The position numbers and the translations under genes were made by a program. DNA of 64,000 bases from Paenibacillus sp. MBLB1832 (lineage in GTDB: Bacteria; Bacillota; Bacilli; Paenibacillales; NBRC-103111), in the NCBI RefSeq assembly GCF_032271945.1, contig NZ_CP130319.1, forward strand, positions 4,359,001-4,423,000, written 5' to 3'. Positions 26,449 through 35,468 of this stretch are shown in pieces; the stretch's first letter is position 1; every line of letters starts with the position of its first letter. The notes beneath the pieces are model-generated. The model saw only the letters and a program-made list of their open reading frames with translations. It had not been told where the DNA came from and did not search any database.

Positions 26449-26682
26449 TTAGAATCTTTTTTTCCCAACTAGGAATTTCTTATTCCCTTTTTTCGCCGTT
26501 ACAGGGACATGCTTATAGCTGCGTACCATCGCATTTTTGCAAAGGGGGCATGTGGGTACAGCTTCCGTCACAAATTCCTTGCGAACCCATGCTTTACACT
26601 CTGTTCCTTTACATTTCCAAATCTCGATCTGTTCAACTTCCGGTTTTTGTTCTTCCGTTACAATACTCGTTGTTGTAGACAT
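26449..26682 (-). CDS. Cold-inducible protein YdjO-like zinc-ribbon protein
   Basis: 77-residue small protein with two cysteine pairs, IWKCKGTECKAWVR and PTCPLCKNAMV, spaced as in a zinc ribbon, followed by a basic tail KKGNKKFLVGKKRF. This pattern (W-C-x4-C-xxW-R then CPLC-x-MV) is that of the YdjO family, named from a cold-induced B. subtilis protein of unknown biochemical role. The gene is transcribed alone. Annotation to family is reasonably firm, function is not. Confidence 0.75.
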   Translation of the reverse strand: MSTTTSIVTEEQKPEVEQIEIWKCKGTECKAWVRKEFVTEAVPTCPLCKNAMVRSYKHVPVTAKKGNKKFLVGKKRF

Positions 26683-26839
26683 TTTAATTCAGTGCTCCCT
26701 GCTTCGTAGATTAGACTACTTATTATTATACAGATCGGATCGAATATCAAGTCTTTCCCGTGTTCAAAAGTATTTACCAATGGTAGAATAGACAAAGCGA
26801 TTGCAATTTAGACACAAAATACAAAGGCAGGAATATCGC

Positions 26840-28102
26840 ATGACGAATTTACTACGTGAATGGAAGCTGCAACTCCAAGGCTACAGCCGCAATATTAAGC
26901 TTTTCTTCTGGTTCAATTTCGTTTGGAACATGGGCATTAGTATGTTCGGACTCGTATACAACTTATACGTGCGAAGTTTAGGGTATGAACAAACGACAGT
27001 AGGCCACATGGTTGGCATGACATCGCTAGCCGCGGCCATCATTCTGATTCCGGCAGGAATAATGAACGATCGTTTCGGACCTAAGCGTGTCATTTCCTTC
27101 GGATTAATATTTACGATTGCGGCTTTAATCGCGCGTTCCTTGATTGAAGTCGAACATGGCATGCTCATTGCCGCATTTCTTGGCGGAATGGCACTCGCTG
27201 TTGTTTCGGCCACGATCCTGCCATTCATGGCGAATAACTCTTCGCCGCAGCAGCGCGTTCATCTTTTCAGCCTCAATATGGCGCTTGTTATGCTTGCGAA
27301 TGTGATCGGTATAGCGCTTGGCGGCGTGTTATGCGACTTCTTTCAATATGTGATCGGGTTTGGTGAAATTCACAGCTTGCGATATACCCTTTTACTCGGC
27401 ATAGCGATTGCAGCACTTGGTGTTATTCCGATGTCCTTATTCGAAAAAAGCGAGCAAGAGGCCGCACCTACAAACCGCAGGGAATCCGTGAATTGGAAGG
27501 TAACGTGGCGAGAAAATCGAACGTCCATTCAGGTCATCGCCATCTTCTGCTTGCTCGGCTTGCTTTCGTCTCTAGGCGGGGGTATGATTGTTCCTTATTT
27601 AAATGTCTACTTCGAAGATCGCTTTGAAGCTTCCAAATCTGCGATTGGCATCGTCGTCGCTTTGGGACAAGCTGCCACGGGTGTGGCCTTCTTAATCGGC
27701 CCTATGATAGCCAAGCGTTTTGGCGAAGTGAAATCTGTTGTCTATTTGCAGTTAAGCTCGATCCCATTTCTGCTCATTACGGCATTATCGGCGAATTTCT
27801 ATCTATCTTCAGGGGGATATTTATTCCGACAGGCGCTCATGAACGCAGCAAATCCCTTCTATAATTCGATCAAAATGAGTTATGTGCATCGGTCGCTGCG
27901 CGGACTTGCTTCTAGCTCGGGAGAAGCCGTGTTCAACCTAGGCTGGTTTCTCGCGGCACCTGTCAGTACAGGCCTTGTTTTCCGATACGGGAGTTATTTC
28001 GGCTACGCGTACGCTTTCTGCATCACGGCTGTTGTCTATTCGGTGATTTCGTTCCTATTCTATTTCTTTTTCGGTAAACAGCGGTTCAAAACTCTTGAAT
28101 AA
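26840..28102 (+). CDS. MFS transporter
   Basis: 420-residue major facilitator superfamily protein with about twelve hydrophobic segments. The loop between helices 2 and 3 reads PAGIMNDRFGPKRVISFG, the standard MFS motif A form, and a basic/acidic cytoplasmic stretch separates the halves at about residue 200 (KSEQEAAPTNRRESVNWK). The ATG at 26840 has AGGA seven bases upstream; the frame extends 13 codons further without a site. Substrate cannot be told. Confidence 0.85.
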   Translation: MTNLLREWKLQLQGYSRNIKLFFWFNFVWNMGISMFGLVYNLYVRSLGYEQTTVGHMVGMTSLAAAIILIPAGIMNDRFGPKRVISFGLIFTIAALIARSLIEVEHGMLIAAFLGGMALAVVSATILPFMANNSSPQQRVHLFSLNMALVMLANVIGIALGGVLCDFFQYVIGFGEIHSLRYTLLLGIAIAALGVIPMSLFEKSEQEAAPTNRRESVNWKVTWRENRTSIQVIAIFCLLGLLSSLGGGMIVPYLNVYFEDRFEASKSAIGIVVALGQAATGVAFLIGPMIAKRFGEVKSVVYLQLSSIPFLLITALSANFYLSSGGYLFRQALMNAANPFYNSIKMSYVHRSLRGLASSSGEAVFNLGWFLAAPVSTGLVFRYGSYFGYAYAFCITAVVYSVISFLFYFFFGKQRFKTLE

Positions 28103-28130
28103 TCCCACATGATAGACTTCTTTTCCCTCG

Positions 28131-28160
28131 TTGACGCAGGCGATGGAAAAGAAATACAAT
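28131..28160 (+). promoter_or_regulatory. Promoter of the AraC-type sensor gene
   Basis: -35 TTGACG (28131-28136), 18-base spacer, -10 TACAAT (28155-28160), about 70 bases upstream of the start. Both boxes match the sigma-A consensus in five of six positions. Confidence 0.65.
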
Positions 28161-28229
28161 AGAATTGAGAGCGCATTCACGCTAACTTCTCGCTGCTCCA
28201 TCGATATTTGATACGGGAGGTAACCGCCT

Positions 28230-30602
28230 ATGCCATTCAAACATATTTTCAATAGACAGAGTGTTGTGCTTACTTGGATGATTTCATATTTCGTCGTTCT
28301 GTTACTCCCTGTAGCGATTGGTCTGCTCCTTTATGTTGAATCCAGTCGGACGCTAAAGGACGAAATTCAACAAGCAAACGACTCTTTATTGAAACAAGTG
28401 CGTGAAGTCATGGACAATCAGTTCAAAGCGATGGAGCAGCTGAACTTCGAAATCATGTGGAACGTCAACATTCAAGAGCTGCTCTACTCCAATAAATATG
28501 AAACCCATCCCAAAGATTACCCCTATGATGCTTATCAAATTGCACGAAGCTTATCCCTGTACAAAAACTCCTATCCTCTCATCGACTCCTTCTACATCTA
28601 TCTGAACAAAAACCAGTCTGTCATTCTTCCGCAAACCGTTCGTTCGAGCGATTTTGCTTATGAAACGTTACATAAGAGCGCACAATTTTCGAAATCTTCT
28701 TGGGAGTCCATCATGACTCGCAGCAATTTCAAAGGCTTCATTCCGATGGACCGCATTGGCGACGATAATAGTCTGCGGAAGACGGTTGCTTATATCAGCA
28801 CGTATCCCATCGAACATGATCAACCTCTTGCGACGAACGTCATCATGATCGACCAGTCTCGCATTCTCGGTGCGATTCAGAATATGGAAATATTCAATAA
28901 AGGCCATGTCGTCATCCTGAATGAACAGAATGAGGTGCTTGCTTCGAATTCATCAACCACAATGCCTGCTGACTTCCCATTTGCGAAATTGATCAATACC
29001 GACACGAACTTTTACTTCAAAAGCTCAGATGGCGAGAAGTACGAAGTATTCAACATTCAATCGCCGCGTTCCAAATTGAAATACGTCTCGATCATGTCGA
29101 GTCAAGTGTATTGGCAGAAAGCCTCCCACATCCGCAACCTAACTTACCTGAGTATGCTTATCAGTCTGTTAGGCGGCAGTATCCTCACCTATGTGTTCCT
29201 GAGACGAAATTACAATCCCGTTCGGCAGTTGGTCCATGCCTTTTCCAAGAAGCATATGCTGCTTTCACGCAAACGCTATAACGAGTTTCATTTTATCCAA
29301 GAGGCTGTCGATAGTACGTTAATTGAAATGGCTGATTTTAAAAGCAAAGTGGAACAGCATCGCCATATCGTGCGATCTCATTTCGTCGAGAAGCTGCTGA
29401 AAGGCAAGTTGGACGGTACGATCCCGATCGCCGAGGCCTTAACCACCTTCGATATGAAGTTTGATCGGAATGCCTATGCTGTCATGCTGCTTATTATTGA
29501 TAAAAGCGAAACGTTTTTCGAACGTATCAACTATTCTTCTGATGAAGAGAAGTGGAAGCTGCTGCAATTTATCGTAAGTAATGTCGTCGAAGAACTTGTG
29601 TCCCAGCGACACCGCGGCTATGTGGCCGAAATCGACGATACACTAGCCTGTCTAGTCAATCTAACTGTTGAAGACGGTCCAAGCTCGACCGAAGAGCTGC
29701 GACGTATCGCCGATGAAGCACAAGCTTTCCTGGCGACTACGTATGATCTCCATCTCACCATTGCGATAAGTAATGTGTACGAGCAGATTACGTTCGTGCC
29801 ACAGGCTTTCCTTGAAGCGCTGGATGCGATGACATATAAGCTGGTCATGGGCGGACGCGAAATATTGGCCTATACCGATCTTGATGCGAATCGATCCTGT
29901 GATAACCCGACAGGGTATTATTATCCGATGGCCATTGAACAGCAATTTCTGAATGCTTTGAAATTTGGCGAGCTTACAGAAGCTCAGCATCTGCTCCACT
30001 CGATTATTCAGAGAAATTTTGAAGAGTCTCGCATCTCAATCTCGTTAACCAAATGTTTGCTGCTCGCTTTGGTTGCCACGATTATGAAAAGTCTGAACGA
30101 TACTGGCGGCATGCAGGAAAGCTTCTTCATTCGCAACCCGAAACAGCTGGACCGCCTCTTGAATAGTAAAACAATGCCTGAAATGGAGGGACAGCTAGGC
30201 GAAATGATCGCGCAGATATGCGCGTATACAGGGGCCAAGCGCCAACATACGAACTCGTTAACGAAGCAGAAAGCGTTGCAGCAGCTCGTCGAGCAAGTAA
30301 ATACGTATATCGAGCAAAATTACACGGATGTGAACCTGAACGTCTCGATGATCGGCTCGCATTTCGACCGAAAGGCAACGTATTTATCTAAACTTTTCAA
30401 AGATTATGTTGGGGAAGGTTTGCTCGATCGGATCAATAAGGTACGCATTGAGAAGTCCAAGCTGTTGCTTTCGGCCAAAGAACAGACAGTTGGAGATGCC
30501 GCATATGGTGTCGGCTTTAATGATATTAATGCCTACATCCGTGTTTTTAAGAAAGTGGAAGGCATTACGCCTGGCAAATATAAAGAATTACTCGACAAGT
30601 AA
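28230..30602 (+). CDS. Membrane-bound AraC-type regulator (extracellular sensor plus HTH)
   Basis: 790-residue regulator. A first membrane helix (about 12-34, VVLTWMISYFVVLLLPVAIG) and a second (about 296-318, LSMLISLLGGSILTYVFL) frame an extracellular sensing domain of about 260 residues; a long cytoplasmic region follows, and the C-terminal 100 residues form the AraC double helix-turn-helix ending in GVGFNDINAYIRVFKKVEGITPGKY. This class in Paenibacillus lies next to LplABC-type uptake operons, as here, and is thought to sense an extracellular sugar or binding protein directly. It probably activates the ABC operon at 30878. A GGGAGG site precedes the ATG. Confidence 0.9.
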   Translation: MPFKHIFNRQSVVLTWMISYFVVLLLPVAIGLLLYVESSRTLKDEIQQANDSLLKQVREVMDNQFKAMEQLNFEIMWNVNIQELLYSNKYETHPKDYPYDAYQIARSLSLYKNSYPLIDSFYIYLNKNQSVILPQTVRSSDFAYETLHKSAQFSKSSWESIMTRSNFKGFIPMDRIGDDNSLRKTVAYISTYPIEHDQPLATNVIMIDQSRILGAIQNMEIFNKGHVVILNEQNEVLASNSSTTMPADFPFAKLINTDTNFYFKSSDGEKYEVFNIQSPRSKLKYVSIMSSQVYWQKASHIRNLTYLSMLISLLGGSILTYVFLRRNYNPVRQLVHAFSKKHMLLSRKRYNEFHFIQEAVDSTLIEMADFKSKVEQHRHIVRSHFVEKLLKGKLDGTIPIAEALTTFDMKFDRNAYAVMLLIIDKSETFFERINYSSDEEKWKLLQFIVSNVVEELVSQRHRGYVAEIDDTLACLVNLTVEDGPSSTEELRRIADEAQAFLATTYDLHLTIAISNVYEQITFVPQAFLEALDAMTYKLVMGGREILAYTDLDANRSCDNPTGYYYPMAIEQQFLNALKFGELTEAQHLLHSIIQRNFEESRISISLTKCLLLALVATIMKSLNDTGGMQESFFIRNPKQLDRLLNSKTMPEMEGQLGEMIAQICAYTGAKRQHTNSLTKQKALQQLVEQVNTYIEQNYTDVNLNVSMIGSHFDRKATYLSKLFKDYVGEGLLDRINKVRIEKSKLLLSAKEQTVGDAAYGVGFNDINAYIRVFKKVEGITPGKYKELLDK

Positions 30603-30877
30603 ACGTAAATCAGGGGTGGCTCAAGGGCTGCCCCTTTACGTTTAAACCTCGTAGTTATGGGCTTTCCGAGTCGAAATTGGCTTTTTTGAAGAAGCGATTG
30701 GATATTTTGTAGAGCAGGATTGTGAATATCACGATGCGTTTGGAGATTTTGAAGATACCCAAAATGAAAGCGCAGTCATATAGTTAAGGCAGAACACAAG
30801 GAACCCTACACACAACCTTCGAAACCGAGTACCCATTCTAATCCAGCATGCTGGACAAACTTTGTAGGAGGTCTTTT
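30603..30877 (+). promoter_or_regulatory. Leader region of the ABC uptake operon
   Basis: Begins with a terminator hairpin (30601-30643, arms AAACGTAAA and TTTACGTTT with an inner AGGGG/CCCCT stem) after the sensor gene. The rest should hold the ABC operon promoter; no strong sigma-A match was seen, in line with activator dependence. A frame at about 30672-30785 (EEAIGYFVEQDCEYHDAFG) ends in TAG without a start and may be a relic of an unrecognised gene. Confidence 0.45.
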
Positions 30878-32536
30878 ATGAAAACAAACAGAAAAAAAAT
30901 GGTTACGATGCTTGTGGCTACTTCCTTAATGGGAACCGTCGTTGTTGCCTGCTCTTCCAATTCTTCAACTAGCAATACGGCAAGTCCCGCTGCTTCGTCG
31001 GGTTCAACGTCGACAACAGCACCTGCTGGGGCTGCAGTTACTTACCCGCTCAAGACCGATAAAACCTTAACCTACTGGGGTGAGCTGCCTGGTAACTTAA
31101 CTGGTGTGAAAGCTACTCACGCGGATACACCTTTCTTCCAAAACTGGCAAAAAGTCAGCGGTGTCAATATCAAGTTCACAGCACCGCCTACGAACCAAAC
31201 GACACAAGCGCTTAACGTCCTGCTTGCGACTGGCGATCTGCCCGACATGATTGAATATAACTGGCAGGGTGACTTCCCTGGCGGACCTGAGAAAGCGATT
31301 AAAGACGGCTACATTTTGAAATTGAATGATACCATCGATAAATACGCGCCGAATTTGAAGAAATACCTCAAGGAGCACCCTGATGTTGATAAACAAGTAA
31401 AAACCGATAACGGAAGCTACTATGTATTTCCTTTCATCCGCGGGGACGATTATTTACGTGTCTTCCAAGGACCGATTGTTCGGAAAGACTGGCTGGATGA
31501 CCTCGGCTTGCCTGTTCCGCAAACGATCGACGAGTGGTATACAACACTTAAAGCGTTTAAGGAGAAGAAAGGCGCCACTGCCGCATTCTCTGTCGTAAGT
31601 GTGCCTAGACCGTTCAACGAATTAGGCAACGGGGCATTTGCCAGTGCCTTCGGGGTGACACGTGATTTCTTCATCGACGATAAAGGTGCGATCAAGTTCG
31701 GACCTGCGGAGAAAGGCTACAAAGATTTCCTCGCTACCTTTGCCAAATGGTACTCGGAAGGCTTGATTGATAAAAACTTCGCAACGGCCGACAGCAAAGC
31801 GATGGATGCGAACATGGCTTCCGGCGCAACAGGTGTTACCGTAGGTAACGCAGGCGGCGGTATCGGTAAATTCCAACCGCTGATTACAGCGAAAGATCCA
31901 AAAGGTGTTCTCATTGGTGCTCCGTACCCTGTCCTGAAAAAAGGGGATATCGCGATGTATGGTCAAAAGGACCCTGCCAACGCGCCAGGTGGCTCTGTCG
32001 CCATTACAGCCAACTCCAAAAACATCGAGATTGCCGCTAAGCTTCTTGACTACGGCTATTCCGATGCAGGTCACATGTTCTTCAACTTCGGAACTGAAGG
32101 CGTTTCCTACAACATGGAAAACAACTATCCGAAGTACACGGATTTGCTCATGAAAAATCCAGATAAGTTAGCGCCAGCACAGGCCCTTTCTCTCTATATT
32201 CGCGGTAACTACAACGGACCGTTCGTGCAAGATAAACGCTACATCGAGCAGTATCTAGCGCTGCAAACCCAACGTGACGCTGTTTCTACTTGGGCCAAAA
32301 CGGATGTAGATAAACACAAATTGCCGCCAATTACTGCAACACCTGAAGAAAGTACTGAATTGGCTAAAATCATGACAGATCTAAACACATTGGTTGATGA
32401 AATGACGCTGAAAATCATCTTAGGTACAGAACCAGTCGACAGTTTTGACAAATATGTAGAGAAATTCAATTCCGTCAAATTAAGCCGTGCGATCGAAATC
32501 AAGAAAGCTTCCTTAGATCGTTTCAACAAGCGCTAA
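30878..32536 (+). CDS. Carbohydrate ABC transporter substrate-binding lipoprotein
   Basis: 552-residue extracellular binding protein of the large LplA/YtcQ type found with LplB/YtcP permeases. The signal peptide is lipoprotein-type: Lys/Arg-rich start, hydrophobic stretch, then VVVACSSN with the lipidated Cys near residue 25, followed by a Ser/Thr/Ala-rich linker. The mature part has TYWGELPGN and LPDMIEYNWQG typical of the family. The ATG at 30878 has GTAGGAGG at an ideal distance. First gene of a three-gene uptake operon; likely ligands are oligosaccharides from plant polymers, by inference. Confidence 0.93.
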   Translation: MKTNRKKMVTMLVATSLMGTVVVACSSNSSTSNTASPAASSGSTSTTAPAGAAVTYPLKTDKTLTYWGELPGNLTGVKATHADTPFFQNWQKVSGVNIKFTAPPTNQTTQALNVLLATGDLPDMIEYNWQGDFPGGPEKAIKDGYILKLNDTIDKYAPNLKKYLKEHPDVDKQVKTDNGSYYVFPFIRGDDYLRVFQGPIVRKDWLDDLGLPVPQTIDEWYTTLKAFKEKKGATAAFSVVSVPRPFNELGNGAFASAFGVTRDFFIDDKGAIKFGPAEKGYKDFLATFAKWYSEGLIDKNFATADSKAMDANMASGATGVTVGNAGGGIGKFQPLITAKDPKGVLIGAPYPVLKKGDIAMYGQKDPANAPGGSVAITANSKNIEIAAKLLDYGYSDAGHMFFNFGTEGVSYNMENNYPKYTDLLMKNPDKLAPAQALSLYIRGNYNGPFVQDKRYIEQYLALQTQRDAVSTWAKTDVDKHKLPPITATPEESTELAKIMTDLNTLVDEMTLKIILGTEPVDSFDKYVEKFNSVKLSRAIEIKKASLDRFNKR

Positions 32537-32611
32537 TTACTAACCACAGGGCGGAGGAGCAACAGCTCCTCCCCTCATCCATTCCATTTTCACGGCGAAA
32601 GGAGAGATATG

Positions 32612-33541
32612 ATGCGTAAAACAGCGACGGCTAGCTTTCCAGTACGCTTCAAACGCGATTTTCTGCTAAACAAATACTTATACCTGATGATGATTCCCGT
32701 TCTGGCTTACTACGTTATCTTCCACTATGCGCCGATGTATGGAGCTTTGATTGCTTTCAAAGAATACACACCGATGAAGGGGATCGTCCATAGTCCTTGG
32801 ATTGGATTCCAGAACTTTCATGATTTCTTCGGCAGCTACTATTTCTGGCGAATTCTCAAGAACACCGTTGTCATTTCCCTTTACACACTTTGCTTTGAAT
32901 TTCCAGCCCCCATCATTTTGGCGATTCTGATTAATGAGCTCGCGAACAAGAAGTTTCAACGCTTTGTGCAAACGGTTACTTACATGCCGTACTTCATTTC
33001 CCTCGTCGTCATCGCTGGGATGATTAAAGACTTCACGAATAACGGCGGCTTAGTGAACACGTTACTAACTTATTTTGGCGCGAATGATACAGCGATGCTG
33101 CAGAAGCCAGAGCTGTTTCGAACCATATATGTGTTATCGGAAATTTGGCAAAAAATCGGCTGGGAATCGATTATATATTTAGCTGCGCTCATGAGCATCG
33201 ATCAGGAGCAGTATGAAGCAGCAAGAATGGACGGGGCAACCCGACTGAAGTCCATCTGGCATATTACGATCCCAGGGATTCTGCCGACGATTTCCATTAT
33301 GTTCATTCTGCGTATGGGGAATTTGCTCAACGTAGGCTTTGAGAAAATTATTCTGCTCTACAATCCAAGCACGTACGATACGGCTGATGTCATTTCGTCC
33401 TTCGTGTACCGGAAAGGTTTGCTCGAATTTGGTTGGAGTTATAGTGCAGCGGTCGGGCTCTTCAATTCCGTGATCAATCTCGCTTTGCTCATCACAGCCA
33501 ACAAAATCAGCAAACGGATCAGCGAAAATAGTCTATGGTAA
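32612..33541 (+). CDS. Carbohydrate ABC transporter permease (LplB type)
   Basis: 309-residue inner-membrane permease with six predicted helices. The N-terminal KYLYLMMIPVLAYYVIFHYA and PMYGALIAFKEYTP are typical of LplB, and the ATPase-contact EAA loop reads EAARMDGATRLKSIWHITIP. It pairs with the second permease 15 bases downstream. No ATPase gene is in the operon, so a shared MsmX-like ATPase elsewhere is expected. Second ATG of two in a row chosen because GGAG is seven bases upstream. Confidence 0.93.
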   Translation: MRKTATASFPVRFKRDFLLNKYLYLMMIPVLAYYVIFHYAPMYGALIAFKEYTPMKGIVHSPWIGFQNFHDFFGSYYFWRILKNTVVISLYTLCFEFPAPIILAILINELANKKFQRFVQTVTYMPYFISLVVIAGMIKDFTNNGGLVNTLLTYFGANDTAMLQKPELFRTIYVLSEIWQKIGWESIIYLAALMSIDQEQYEAARMDGATRLKSIWHITIPGILPTISIMFILRMGNLLNVGFEKIILLYNPSTYDTADVISSFVYRKGLLEFGWSYSAAVGLFNSVINLALLITANKISKRISENSLW

Positions 33542-33556
33542 GAAGGAGGGCTTCAC

Positions 33557-34432
33557 ATGAAAATCAGCTATTCAGATCGCGTATTCATCGCCGTCAACCA
33601 TGTTCTGCTGCTGTTGCTCGTGGTTGTCACCCTTTATCCGCTAGTCTATGTGGCGTTCGCTTCGATCAGTGATGGCGCACAACTGATTACGCACAAAGGC
33701 TTTCTCTACCGCCCTCTCGGCTTCAGTATCGAAGCTTACAAGAACGTATTTCACAATCCTTCTATTCTAAAAGGGTACCGCAACACCTTATTCATCCTTG
33801 TTTTCGGTGTCACGACGAACTTGATTGTGACCGCCTTAGGCGCCTACGTGCTCTCCCGTAAAAATGTCATGTGGAACCGTGTCTTCATCTTCATCGTCAT
33901 TCTGACCATGTTCTTCAGCGGCGGTCTAGTACCGCTGTACTTGATTGTGAAAGGTGTCGGCCTGATCGACTCCTTATGGGCCACGATTTTGCCATTCGCC
34001 GTCAATACGTTTAACTTAATTATCATGCGCACAGCCTTTATGGCTGTCCCCGAAAGCCTCGAGGAATCGGCCAAAATGGACGGCGCGAACCATTTCGTCA
34101 TTCTGTTTCGCATCATTATCCCGCTGTCCATGCCGGTTATCGCGGTCATGATCTTGTATTATGCGGTTGAGAAATGGAATGGCTGGTTCTGGGCCTCGAT
34201 TTTCTTGAAGGATCGCGATCTCTACCCGCTTCAGCTTACTCTTCGGGAAATCTTGATCGCGAATAACACTGACATGATGTCCACTGGCGCCAACGCTGCT
34301 GACCAATTCCAGATCGGCGAAACCATTAAGTATGCCACGATCATGGTTGCTTCTGTCCCCATTCTGGTCCTGTATCCATTCGTACAGAAATATTTCGTAA
34401 AAGGCGTCATGATTGGCGCTGTCAAAGGGTAG
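33557..34432 (+). CDS. Carbohydrate ABC transporter permease (LplC/YtcP type)
   Basis: 291-residue second permease of the uptake system, six predicted helices. The EAA loop is EESAKMDGANHFVILFRIIIP, and the C-terminus VQKYFVKGVMIGAVKG is the standard ending of the YtcP/LplC group. A GAAGGAGGG site precedes the ATG. It closes the operon, followed by a strong terminator; no glycoside hydrolase is in the same transcript. Confidence 0.94.
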   Translation: MKISYSDRVFIAVNHVLLLLLVVVTLYPLVYVAFASISDGAQLITHKGFLYRPLGFSIEAYKNVFHNPSILKGYRNTLFILVFGVTTNLIVTALGAYVLSRKNVMWNRVFIFIVILTMFFSGGLVPLYLIVKGVGLIDSLWATILPFAVNTFNLIIMRTAFMAVPESLEESAKMDGANHFVILFRIIIPLSMPVIAVMILYYAVEKWNGWFWASIFLKDRDLYPLQLTLREILIANNTDMMSTGANAADQFQIGETIKYATIMVASVPILVLYPFVQKYFVKGVMIGAVKG

Positions 34433-34437
34433 CACAT

Positions 34438-34476
34438 CAACGTCGTCCACTCCTTCGTCGGAGGGACGGCGTTTTA
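34438..34476 (+). terminator. Terminator of the ABC operon
   Basis: Hairpin with arms AACGTCGTCCACTCC and GGAGGGACGGCGTT (two mismatches) followed by TTATTATTTT, right after the permease stop. Confidence 0.85.
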
Positions 34477-34572
34477 TTATTTTGTGCGCGTAGGCACAAG
34501 CAGAGACTGCAGGAAACGGTTGCCATACATTATACAACAGTTAGTTTTTCATCGCAGAAGGAGGAAACGCGT

Positions 34573-35343
34573 ATGCATGTGGATCTAGGGTGCGGGCTTC
34601 ATAAGCATGACCATTTCTGGGGCATTGATCGTATCGATGCACCTGGTGTTGATTGCGTCTGCGATATCAATGATGGTATTCCACTGCCCGATAACACGGT
34701 TGAATTCGTCATGATTAGCCGCAGCCTGCCCTATGTGACGGATTTATTCGCTGTCATGGCTGACGTGTATCGGATCTGTTATCACAAGGCCATCGTGTGC
34801 ATACTCGCCCCTTACGCTCATCATTTCCGCCACATGTCCAATCCGAACTTGAAGCATAAGTTCGATGAATACACGCCTCGCTATTTCACCAAATCGTTCG
34901 CTCAGCCATCGGGGTGCACGTTCTGCCCGCCCGTACCCGACTATCTCGTGAACGACGTTCCCTTCGACTTTCGCCTCGTACGCATGGAGCTATTCTATGA
35001 ACCGCCCTATTCCACTTCGTTGTATGAACAAGATGAATTGGACATGTTACAGTACGTACAGCCGAATCTGGTGAGTGAAATTATGTATCATTTTGTTGTG
35101 GTGAAAAAAGAACTTCCTCCCGATGAATGGCAGCAGCTGTGCAAGCAAACTTATATGGAACCTATATGGGCACCTGCGCTTCGACGTCAACTCGAGCCTG
35201 TCGAGATTGTTGAGGCTAGTGAGATTGTTGACTCCCCGTTGCCAGCCCCCCTTCCTGCGCCTCTCCCTCCGAAAGAGCCAAGCAAACCCGCAAAAAAAGC
35301 ACCTAGCCAAGCTAAAAAAAAATCGCGCGCAAAGAAGTCATGA
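34573..35343 (+). CDS. SAM methyltransferase-like protein with Pro/Lys-rich tail
   Basis: 256-residue protein. The start MHVDLGCGLHKHDHFWGIDR resembles motif I of class I methyltransferases but begins directly there, lacking the usual leading segment; GVDCVCDINDGIPLPDNTVE continues the nucleotide-binding fold. After about residue 215 the sequence becomes low complexity, alternating Pro/Ala/Leu then Lys/Ala/Ser, ending SRAKKS. An AGAAGGAGG site fixes the start. The tail contains A7 and A9 tracts. It lies 125 bases before the giant repeat protein, which may be coincidence. No substrate can be named, and catalytic activity is not certain. Confidence 0.65.
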   Translation: MHVDLGCGLHKHDHFWGIDRIDAPGVDCVCDINDGIPLPDNTVEFVMISRSLPYVTDLFAVMADVYRICYHKAIVCILAPYAHHFRHMSNPNLKHKFDEYTPRYFTKSFAQPSGCTFCPPVPDYLVNDVPFDFRLVRMELFYEPPYSTSLYEQDELDMLQYVQPNLVSEIMYHFVVVKKELPPDEWQQLCKQTYMEPIWAPALRRQLEPVEIVEASEIVDSPLPAPLPAPLPPKEPSKPAKKAPSQAKKKSRAKKS

Positions 35344-35468
35344 TTTTGCCTATCCCAAAATCATGTTTTCGCAACTCCATCATATCTTAAAACCATCGGC
35401 CTATTTTACTTTCCACTATCAAACCGTTTACTCGCCTACTGTTGAAAGAACGCTACGAAATCTAGGGG

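Noticed and set aside
30672..30785. Possible gene EEAIGYFVEQDCEYHDAFG in the ABC operon leader
   Set aside because: No start or ribosome site and only about 37 codons; kept only as a comment on a possible relic.
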